From Hyphomicrobiaceae bacterium (GTDB taxonomy: Bacteria; Pseudomonadota; Alphaproteobacteria; Rhizobiales; Hyphomicrobiaceae), in the NCBI GenBank assembly GCA_020442225.1, contig JAGRKR010000182.1, forward strand, positions 1 through 8,888: a DNA stretch of 8,888 nucleotides, given 5' to 3'. Both the position numbers and the translations under genes were made by a program. Shown in pieces: positions 1-4,546 of this stretch. Below the pieces are notes generated by a model. The model did not search any database. It saw nothing but the letters and a program-made list of their open reading frames with translations, and was not told the DNA's origin. Within the stretch, counting starts at the first letter, position 1, and every line of letters begins with the position of its first letter.

Positions 1-4
1 GCTG

Positions 5-80
5 GCCCCGTTCGTCTAGAGGCCTAGGACGCCGGCCTCTCACGCTGGAAACAGGGGTTCGATTCCCCTACGGGGCGCCA
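5..80 (+). tRNA. tRNA-Glu (anticodon CTC)
   Basis: This is a complete cloverleaf. The acceptor strand GCCCCGT at 5-11 pairs with ACGGGGC at 70-76, followed by the discriminator G and an encoded CCA (78-80). The T arm contains GGTTCGATTCC. The anticodon stem CCGGC (32-36) pairs with GCTGG (44-48, one G-T pair) around the loop CTCTCAC (37-43), giving anticodon CTC at 39-41, which reads GAG (Glu). The D arm and variable region look like bacterial tRNA-Glu. tRNA 3' ends are frequent integration targets, and an accessory-looking gene follows directly, but no second copy of the 3' end is seen in the window. Confidence 0.97.
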
Positions 81-150
81 TCTACAAGAATTCTAGTTGA
101 TAGCTTCTAGTTCTCAACCAAGAAAGACTCGTCCGGCCTATGCTGGCGAG

Positions 151-615
151 ATGACTGACAATATCGATTCACGCGAGCGCATCGAGCAAATCTGGCTCCA
201 ACCAGACCGGCCGGTACTGTTTCGCCGCGGCAAGGGGCATCTCCTTGCGCGACTACCGTATCGCAAAGACAACTACGAGTGGCTCAGGGCAGATCGCCCT
301 CGTCGCCCTAGCTGGCATGGTGGGCGCAAGAAGTATTGGGAATTGCCTGCAAAGTGGTTCAATGACATTGTTACCCGCAGCTTGGATCGGTGGGGGCAAA
401 TCTACATCATCCAGCCGTATCGCGCGCAAGAGACGTGCGCTCCAGCGTGCTGGAATGCCGAAGGCTACGAGTGCGAATGTTCCTGCATGGGGGCGAGACA
501 TGGCTCTCATGCTTCGGGAATGGGTTGGCTTGTCGTCTCCGATGTCTTCGCTACCCGTTGGCGGGATGGCGAACTTGCATGCCGGCTTCTAAGCCGCCAA
601 CCACCCCCCGCATAG
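151..615 (+). CDS. Small cysteine-rich protein of unknown function
   Basis: I do not recognise a named family. The 154-aa product looks like a genuine protein: a charged N-terminal half, a Trp/Tyr/Pro-rich stretch (about residues 41-92, including KKYWELPAKWFND), and a cysteine cluster at Cys96, Cys100, Cys108, Cys110 and Cys112 with Cys144 further on (pattern C-x3-C-x7-C-x-C-x-C). Such a cluster could hold zinc or an Fe-S centre. There is no signal peptide or membrane segment, so it is probably cytosolic. The frame is open upstream to a TTG at 97. I prefer the ATG at 151, although neither start has a convincing ribosome binding site. It lies 70 bp behind tRNA-Glu and faces the convergent MarR gene, which fits a gene cargoed into a tRNA-adjacent site, but no integrase or transposase is visible. 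Confidence 0.7.
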   Translation: MTDNIDSRERIEQIWLQPDRPVLFRRGKGHLLARLPYRKDNYEWLRADRPRRPSWHGGRKKYWELPAKWFNDIVTRSLDRWGQIYIIQPYRAQETCAPACWNAEGYECECSCMGARHGSHASGMGWLVVSDVFATRWRDGELACRLLSRQPPPA

Positions 616-872
616 AACCCATAGGCCAGATCCGCGAGGATTGGCAGGCGCAGTAAGGCAAGAAATCATATTGCTACCTCAATCACATACGTGTTCGCAC
701 TCTTATTCAGTACGGCGCGCCACTCTTTGTCTCACGCGCTGATCGCGCTCCGACGGGGCGGGCTGTTCGCCCGGCGCCCCTTGGGTGCTGGAACGCCGCG
801 CACTCGACGCCCCCCATTCAAGGCGCGCCACTTCTGCCTGCAGGCCGATGGCGGGCCGTTGCCTGGCGCCAA
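616..872. other. Gene-free stretch between convergent genes
   Basis: No convincing coding sequence is seen on either strand. The one notable structure is a GC-rich imperfect hairpin around 755-780 (inner stem CGGGC at 759-763 with GCCCG at 769-773, outer GGGG/CCCC). It sits between the 3' ends of two convergent genes and could end transcription of the leftward MarR gene, but neither side has a T-tract, so a terminator call is weak. Confidence 0.4.
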
Positions 873-1448
873 TCAGGCGACCGCGCTGTCCTGCTCCACG
901 CAGATCGCTCGGCTATCGGCTTCGGACAAAGGCTCGTCGAGGAGCGCGCAGTGGTGCGGCATGTTTCGGCCGGAGCCCACGCCTTTGCAGAAGTGCCGAC
1001 ACGTGTAACAGGCACCGAATGGGCGGCTGCCATTGCGCGCAATCATCATGTGGAGCGCGGCCCTGAGCACCTCGACGACCTCTTCGAGCTGCTCCGGCGC
1101 CGAACCTTCGAGGTCGGCCGCGAGCGACAGAATAGGATCGTGCCGTAAGGCTTGCGCGCCCGTCGACGTCAGCTCCAGCATCACCGAACGCCGGTCGCGC
1201 GGACTCGGCTCGCGCGTGACGTGCCCTTTCTGCTCAAGCGCAATCAGCGTCTGCGAGACCGTGCCGCGCGTGGAGCCCAGGTACTCCGCAAGTGCGGCTG
1301 GCGTGCGCGAGAAGCGATTGGCGCGGGCGACGAAGCGCAGCGCCTCCCATTGCGCCGGATTGAGTTCGCCCGCAGCTTCGCCGCGGCGTGCGAGCCGGTC
1401 CAGCCGGTCGATGAGGTGGGCCGCGTCGATGGCCACAGGAGAAGGCAT
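873..1448 (-). CDS. MarR-family regulator with cysteine-rich C-terminal tail
   Basis: The protein is a winged helix-turn-helix transcription factor of 191 aa. Residues 1-45 form the helical dimer region. About 49-77 is the DNA-binding helix-turn-helix (TPAALAEYLGSTRGTVSQTL), followed by the wing with the basic loop SPRDRRSVMLELT (82-94). Residues 97-137 are the C-terminal dimerisation helices. MarR proteins usually stop near here, but this one adds a tail (about 143-191) with Cys147, Cys150, Cys154, Cys167 and Cys183 plus His165-His166, a pattern (CxxCxxxC...HHC...C) suited to binding zinc or an Fe-S cluster or to thiol sensing. It is divergent from the gene at 1542, and a palindromic site overlaps its own start codon, so autoregulation and control of the divergent gene are likely. 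The MarR family is clear; the sensed signal is inferred. Confidence 0.93.
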   Translation of the reverse strand: MPSPVAIDAAHLIDRLDRLARRGEAAGELNPAQWEALRFVARANRFSRTPAALAEYLGSTRGTVSQTLIALEQKGHVTREPSPRDRRSVMLELTSTGAQALRHDPILSLAADLEGSAPEQLEEVVEVLRAALHMMIARNGSRPFGACYTCRHFCKGVGSGRNMPHHCALLDEPLSEADSRAICVEQDSAVA

Positions 1449-1466
1449 AGTAGCGACTCGATATTA
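1448..1466. promoter_or_regulatory. Putative MarR operator, site 1
   Basis: This is an imperfect palindrome, TAGTAGCGA-c-TCGATATTA, with 7 of 9 pairs matching. It touches the marR start codon and lies just upstream of the rightward -35 element. Its left 11 bases (TAGTAGCGACT, 1448-1458) recur as an exact inverted copy at 1506-1516. The size and position are typical of MarR dimer operators. Binding by this regulator is inferred. Confidence 0.6.
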
Positions 1467-1470
1467 GTTG

Positions 1471-1501
1471 TTGACGGCACATGCGGGAGCGGGCATATGA
1501 T
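1471..1501 (+). promoter_or_regulatory. Putative rightward promoter for the secreted protein gene
   Basis: TTGACG at 1471-1476 is a good -35. TATGAT at 1496-1501 is a good -10, but the spacing is 19 bp; a poorer CATATG at 1494-1499 has 17 bp. The long spacing suggests a weak promoter. Both flanking palindromes sit where a bound repressor would interfere. Confidence 0.45.
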
Positions 1502-1525
1502 AGCCAGTCGCTACTAGTTACGCAA
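1497..1525 (-). promoter_or_regulatory. Putative leftward promoter for the MarR gene
   Basis: On the minus strand TTGCGT (1525-1520) is followed after exactly 17 bp by TATCAT (1502-1497), a reasonable sigma-70-type promoter. Transcription would start near 1490, leaving about 40 nt of leader before the ATG at 1448. It overlaps the rightward promoter, and operator site 2 fills most of its spacer. Confidence 0.45.
1498..1516. promoter_or_regulatory. Putative MarR operator, site 2
   Basis: This is a second weak palindrome, TGATAGCCA-g-TCGCTACTA (6 of 9 pairs). Its right part, AGTCGCTACTA at 1506-1516, is the exact reverse complement of site 1. It covers the rightward -10/start region and falls between the -35 and -10 of the leftward promoter, so one bound dimer could block both promoters. 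Confidence 0.6.
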
Positions 1526-1541
1526 CCCACCCGGGAGACGC

Positions 1542-2270
1542 ATGATGCGAACCATCTCCAACCTCGCCGCCGCGGCCGTATTTGGCCTCGCTGCGCTGCC
1601 AGCCACAGCGCACGACATCACAGCGAAACGCGATCCCAAAGTCCCGCCTGCCTTCGATATCATCGGAGCGAAGGCGACAACTGATGGACGGCTCGCGACC
1701 TTCGTCATGGAGGTCGCCGGCAAGGCCGGCACGGTCAAGCCCAAGAAGGTCGGCAAGCTCCAAGGATCGAAGGTCGACGCCTATGTCTGGCCGACGAAGC
1801 TCGATCCATCGGCCGTCGGCTTCGCGAAGGGTTCGGGCATTCTGGCGCTCGCGATCACGGCGCATCCCGATTTCGACGATACCCCCCTCTTTGACGAGAA
1901 CGGCGACGGCGACCCGAATAACGATGGCGCCGACTGGCACTCGCACTGGGTCGTTCTGGTCGAGGACAAGGCGTGTGCCGGCGGCCTCAAGGTGCGCGAT
2001 ATCTCGCCTGGCCAGGACGTACTCCCCGCAACCGCGCCGGGCTTGCCTATCGCCCTCGACAGCCCCGGCATGAGCCCGATCATCAAGGGCGCTACAGTGC
2101 GGATCACAGTGCCGGTCCAAGGGGCTGAGAACGTCAACTTCGATGCGGTCGCGGCCAAGTTGCAGGTCCACGAGCAGGGCAAGACGCCGCTGCTCTGCGT
2201 CACCGGCACCTACAAGGTCGCCTCCGGCAAGCTCACGCTGCCCGGCGTGATCATGCGCAAAGGCAAGTGA
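1542..2270 (+). CDS. Secreted Asp/His-rich protein of unknown function
   Basis: I do not recognise a named family. The 242-aa product has a clear Sec signal peptide (basic start, Ala/Leu-rich core, PATA) predicted to be cut after Ala23, leaving a mature chain beginning His24-Asp25. The mature part is beta-rich, with one acidic loop at about 118-136 (DENGDGDPNNDGADWHSHW) that resembles a calcium-binding D-x-N-x-D-x-D loop and ends in His133/His135. Cys145 and Cys219 could form a disulfide. A new N-terminal His plus internal His recalls copper-binding secreted proteins, but this is speculation. GGGAGA at 1533-1538 fits the second ATG (1545) slightly better than the first. It is divergent from the Cys-tailed MarR gene and 44 bp upstream of a thioredoxin-like gene, so it probably acts in the periplasm under MarR control. 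Confidence 0.85.
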   Translation: MMRTISNLAAAAVFGLAALPATAHDITAKRDPKVPPAFDIIGAKATTDGRLATFVMEVAGKAGTVKPKKVGKLQGSKVDAYVWPTKLDPSAVGFAKGSGILALAITAHPDFDDTPLFDENGDGDPNNDGADWHSHWVVLVEDKACAGGLKVRDISPGQDVLPATAPGLPIALDSPGMSPIIKGATVRITVPVQGAENVNFDAVAAKLQVHEQGKTPLLCVTGTYKVASGKLTLPGVIMRKGK

Positions 2271-2302
2271 GCCCTCGTCACCGCCTCCACCCCTGACCTC
2301 CG

Positions 2303-2308
2303 AAGGAG
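2303..2308 (+). promoter_or_regulatory. Strong ribosome binding site of the thioredoxin-like gene
   Basis: AAGGAG lies 6 nt before the ATG at 2315. It fixes the start and supports this very small gene as translated. Confidence 0.8.
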
Positions 2309-2314
2309 AAAGCC

Positions 2315-2551
2315 ATGAAGCAGAAAGCCACATTTTATCACGCGGGATGCGGCGTGTGCGTAGACGCCGAGAAGCGAATTGCAACCGCCCTCGACCCCGC
2401 TGCCTATGATGTCGAGATCGTGCACCTCGGGACTGACCGGAACCGTCTCGCGGAGGCCGAGTCGGCCGGCGTGAAGTCGGTTCCGGCGCTCGTCATCGAC
2501 GGTCAGCCGTACCACATCAATTTCGGCGCCGCGCTTTCGGCACTGAAGTAG
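2315..2551 (+). CDS. Small thioredoxin-fold protein (CGVC active site)
   Basis: This 78-aa protein has a minimal thioredoxin/glutaredoxin-like fold. The first strand (KATFYH) leads to the redox motif Cys12-Gly-Val-Cys15 at the start of a helix. A strand YDVEIVHLG (31-39) and a helix RNRLAEAESAG follow, then the conserved cis-proline loop SVPALV (Pro57) and a last strand-helix. It has no signal peptide, so it should be cytosolic. The partner is unknown; its size is closer to glutaredoxin/NrdH-type proteins than to full thioredoxin (about 105 aa). It lies 44 bp behind the secreted protein gene with its own strong Shine-Dalgarno and is probably in the same operon, placing a thiol-disulfide protein next to a cysteine-rich regulator. 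The fold is well supported; the reaction is inferred. Confidence 0.88.
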   Translation: MKQKATFYHAGCGVCVDAEKRIATALDPAAYDVEIVHLGTDRNRLAEAESAGVKSVPALVIDGQPYHINFGAALSALK

Positions 2552-2573
2552 AGTTCTGGCGATCCTTCACGCG

Positions 2574-2614
2574 CGGCGGCATGGTGCTCATGAGAGCATG
2601 GGCTCATGCCGCCG
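2574..2614. terminator. Nested hairpin after the thioredoxin-like gene, possible terminator
   Basis: CGGCGGCATG (2574-2583) is the exact reverse complement of CATGCCGCCG (2605-2614). Inside it, TGCTC (2585-2589) pairs with GAGCA (2594-2598) around ATGA. The structure lies 23 bp after the stop codon and could end the upstream operon, but no T-tract follows. A further CATGCCGCC at 2620-2628 is an alternative partner for the left arm. Confidence 0.45.
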
Positions 2615-2645
2615 GATTTCATGCCGCCAGTTTAATGACATACCA

Positions 2646-2669
2646 GTAGGACCTGCGCGCAGGTCCTAC
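2646..2669. repeat. Perfect 24-bp palindrome
   Basis: GTAGGACCTGCG (2646-2657) is followed without a spacer by its exact reverse complement CGCAGGTCCTAC (2658-2669). There is no T-tract. It could be a cruciform, a symmetrical protein-binding site or a bidirectional termination structure. Confidence 0.75.
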
Positions 2670-2686
2670 GCACGTGAGGCTTGAGC

Positions 2687-2726
2687 TGATCGCCACGCCG
2701 AGGCTCGGCTCATCGCGCGGCGATCA
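2687..2726. repeat. Nested inverted repeat next to the LysR remnant
   Basis: TGATCGCC (2687-2694) is the reverse complement of GGCGATCA (2719-2726). Between them GCCGAG (2697-2702) faces CTCGGC (2704-2709) across one base. The outer right arm overlaps the stop codon of the LysR remnant. Confidence 0.55.
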
Positions 2727-2783
2727 CGGCGGCGCGTCGAGGGCGACGAGCAGATTGAGATCGATGCGGCGCAGACTGGTCAC
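2724..2783 (-). pseudogene. 5' remnant of a LysR-family regulator gene
   Basis: Reading leftwards from a GTG at 2783, the frame encodes VTSLRRIDLNLLVALDAPP and then a TGA (2726-2724). LRRIDLNLLVALDA is the characteristic beginning of LysR-type regulators, which normally continue for about 300 aa into a helix-turn-helix. Here the frame closes before it, and I see no continuation in any frame before 2552. A GGAGGG lies about 10 nt upstream of the GTG, so the original translation start seems preserved. The fragment is divergent from the catabolic operon at 2954, the normal place for a LysR activator of such an operon. The likely explanation is that the operon lost its regulator by deletion. Confidence 0.6.
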
Positions 2784-2882
2784 GCTTCCAAAGCCCTCCG
2801 ATGCCAGCCGCGACCAGCTTTCGGCCCGCGCGGGCGGCTCTGCCCGTGGCCACCGGCGTTATTCATCTTGCAGATGTCGCCA

Positions 2883-2902
2883 TATCAATAATCGATTTGA
2901 TA
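2883..2902. promoter_or_regulatory. AT-rich inverted repeat upstream of the HAD-otnC-otnK operon
   Basis: TATCAA (2883-2888) and TTGATA (2897-2902) form a perfect inverted repeat with an 8-bp spacer that contains ATCGAT. It is in the AT-rich stretch about 50 bp before the start codon at 2954 and between that gene and the LysR remnant, so it may be the operator used by the lost LysR protein or by another regulator. Overlapping TTGATAAAT could serve as part of a -10 region, but I cannot assign a clear promoter. Confidence 0.45.
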
Positions 2903-2953
2903 AATCATAGCGCCGCCTCCAAGCTTGCTCAACACGACCGACCGGAGCGAGCC

Positions 2954-3661
2954 ATGGGACAGATCGACAGCCTGAAACGAGAGATCAAGGCGCTGGTGTT
3001 CGACCAGTACGGCACCATCGTCGACATGCAGACGGGGCTGACCGAGATCGCGACGCCGTTTCTGCGAAAGAAGGGCTGGTCGGGAAATCCCCACCAGTTC
3101 GTCACCTGGTGGCGGCGCACGCATTACGAGAATTCCATGATCGACGCCTTGTGCGACCGCGGCCACACGCCATACCGGCAGATCGGGCATCGCGCCGTCT
3201 CCTACGTCATGGATCGCTGCGGGTTCAGCTACAGCCAGGACGAGGTGCGCTGGCTCGTCTCCGAAATCGAGAAGCTGAAGCCCTTCCCGGACGTGCTGGC
3301 GGCGCTCGGACAACTGCGCAACGCCGGCTACAAGCTCGTCATCCTCTCGAATGGCGACCGCGACATGCTCGAGGCGGCCGGTCCGCACATCGGCTTCCCC
3401 TTCGACAAGGTGATCTCGGTCGAGGAAGCCGGCTACTTCAAGCCGCACTGGAAAACCTACGCCAAGGCCGCCGAGCTGATCGCACTCGACCGCTCGAGCT
3501 GCCTCTTTGTCGCCAACCATGCCTTCGACTGCATCGGCGCCAAGTCCTACGGCATGCGGACCGCCTTCATCGATCGCCGCAAGCGGCCGTTCGGCGAGAC
3601 GCCGCATCAGGCGGACATCATCGTCTCGGACTTCGCAGAGCTGGCCCGAACGCTCTGCTGA
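2954..3661 (+). CDS. Haloacid dehalogenase type II-like HAD hydrolase
   Basis: This 235-aa cytosolic HAD-superfamily protein is closest to (S)-2-haloacid dehalogenases. The family's catalytic residues appear in order: nucleophile Asp17 in FDQYGT (the family usually has FDAYGT), Ser132-Asn133 in ILSNGD, Lys163 in FKPHWKTY, and Asn188/Asp192 in VANHAFDCIGA. The helical cap domain is about 25-100. The lack of a second Asp two residues after the nucleophile argues for dehalogenase-type rather than phosphatase chemistry. I chose the ATG at 2954 because GGAG lies 6 nt upstream; the frame is open further upstream without family similarity. It is 107 bp before an OtnC-like gene and probably co-transcribed. 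Its substrate may be an acid-sugar-related 2-hydroxy or 2-halo acid, but this is inference. Confidence 0.9.
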   Translation: MGQIDSLKREIKALVFDQYGTIVDMQTGLTEIATPFLRKKGWSGNPHQFVTWWRRTHYENSMIDALCDRGHTPYRQIGHRAVSYVMDRCGFSYSQDEVRWLVSEIEKLKPFPDVLAALGQLRNAGYKLVILSNGDRDMLEAAGPHIGFPFDKVISVEEAGYFKPHWKTYAKAAELIALDRSSCLFVANHAFDCIGAKSYGMRTAFIDRRKRPFGETPHQADIIVSDFAELARTLC

Positions 3662-3768
3662 GGTGGCTTGGCGCGGATGCTCGCGAGAGCGCGGCAAGTT
3701 CCCTCTTTCCCGGACCTGAGATTTGGCGATGATGAAGCCGACATCGGGCCACAACGGGGAAGCAACGG

Positions 3769-4434
3769 ATGGCGCCAACGCCGATCGGTTCGTCTGAGAG
3801 CCGGCTTCGCGAGCAGATGGTCACGCTCGGACGATCCCTGTTCGATCGGGGGCTGTCGCCGGGCTCCAGTGGCAATATCAGCGTCAGGCTCGACGATGGC
3901 TGGCTGCTGACGCCGACAAATGCCTGCATGGGCTTCCTCGATCCCGCGCGGATCTCGAAGCTCGATTGGCAGGGCAAGCTGATCAACGGCGATCCCCCTT
4001 CCAAGGAAGCGTTCCTGCATCGCGCGATGTACGAGACGCGCGCCGCCGCGGGCGCCATCGTGCATCTTCATGCCACGCATTCGGCCGCCGTCTCGTGCAT
4101 GGATGGCCTCGACTCCAGCAGCTGCATCCCGCCACTCACGCCCTACTTCGTCATGAAGATCGGCCGGCTGCCGCTGGTGCCGTATTACCGTCCGGGCGAT
4201 CCCGCACTCGGACCCGCCATTGCCGGGCTGGCGGGAAAACATGCCGCCGTGCTGCTCGCCAATCACGGCCCCGTGGTCTCGGCCGCCAACCTCGAAGGCG
4301 CGGTCTACGCCGCCGAGGAGCTCGAGGAGACGGCGAAACTGTTCTTGCTGCTGCAGACGGCCAAGGTGCGCCCGCTGGATCGCGCCGGGATTGCCGAGCT
4401 CAAGGAAGCGTTCAAGCTGGACATCGAGCTGTAG
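3769..4434 (+). CDS. otnC: Class II aldolase-family decarboxylase, probable 3-oxo-tetronate 4-phosphate decarboxylase
   Basis: The 221-aa protein belongs to the class II aldolase/adducin family, whose members use zinc to stabilise an enediolate. Visible residues include the phosphate-binding loop SSGNIS (33-38), TPTNACMG (48-55), the catalytic Glu80 in SKEAFLH, zinc ligands His99 and His101 in HLHATHS, and the third zinc ligand His166 in LANHGP. Length and motif spacing match the fuculose-phosphate aldolase group. Directly downstream is a DUF1537/OtnK kinase, and this pairing is typical of OtnC, which decarboxylates 3-oxo-tetronate 4-phosphate to dihydroxyacetone phosphate. GGGGAAG lies 6 nt before the ATG. 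A simple sugar-phosphate aldolase cannot be excluded from sequence alone; the assignment leans on the neighbour. Confidence 0.88.
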   Translation: MAPTPIGSSESRLREQMVTLGRSLFDRGLSPGSSGNISVRLDDGWLLTPTNACMGFLDPARISKLDWQGKLINGDPPSKEAFLHRAMYETRAAAGAIVHLHATHSAAVSCMDGLDSSSCIPPLTPYFVMKIGRLPLVPYYRPGDPALGPAIAGLAGKHAAVLLANHGPVVSAANLEGAVYAAEELEETAKLFLLLQTAKVRPLDRAGIAELKEAFKLDIEL

Positions 4435-4482
4435 TTGGAATTTCTCGTGGTCTGGGCAGGAGGCGATTGCCGCGATGAATGA

Positions 4483-4499
4483 GCGCGGGAAGCCCGCGC
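4483..4499 (+). repeat. Small hairpin between otnC and otnK
   Basis: GCGCGGG (4483-4489) pairs perfectly with CCCGCGC (4493-4499) around AAG. A further GGCAGG at 4455-4460 could pair with CCTGCC at 4499-4504. With no T-tract it is more likely an mRNA processing or stability element in the 112-bp gap than a terminator. Confidence 0.4.
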
Positions 4500-4532
4500 C
4501 TGCCTGAGCGCAACCCCACGCCCAAGCCGGTC

Positions 4533-4539
4533 GGGAGGA
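4533..4539 (+). promoter_or_regulatory. Ribosome binding site of otnK
   Basis: GGGAGGA lies 7 nt before the ATG at 4547 and decides the start of the kinase. Confidence 0.75.
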
Positions 4540-4546
4540 CCGTCCC

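Larger units (their letters stand above)
2552..2953. other. 402-bp intergenic region with nested hairpins, LysR remnant and promoter
   Basis: No intact gene is present. The left half (2574-2726) holds three successive inverted-repeat structures. The middle (2724-2783, minus strand) encodes the first codons of a LysR-type regulator and then stops. The right part (about 2857-2910) is much more AT-rich than its surroundings and is probably the promoter/operator of the operon starting at 2954. Confidence 0.65.

Noticed and set aside
755..780. Intrinsic terminator for the MarR gene
   Set aside because: The hairpin is real but imperfect and lacks a T-run on either strand, so I list it only as part of the gene-free stretch.
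1..872. Integrated element bounded by the tRNA 3' end
   Set aside because: No integrase, transposase or second copy of the tRNA 3' sequence is found in the window, so only a suspicion remains.
691..1008. A 105-aa rightward frame overlapping the end of the MarR gene
   Set aside because: It is antisense to the well-supported MarR tail, has no recognisable motif and no ribosome binding site.
2674..2910. A 78-aa rightward frame in the intergenic region
   Set aside because: It is Arg/Ser-rich, has no motif, and overlaps the LysR remnant and the promoter region.
2801..2953. N-terminal extension of the HAD protein from an upstream ATG at 2801
   Set aside because: The added residues have no HAD similarity and cover the AT-rich promoter region. 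The ATG at 2954 has a good Shine-Dalgarno and matches the family start.
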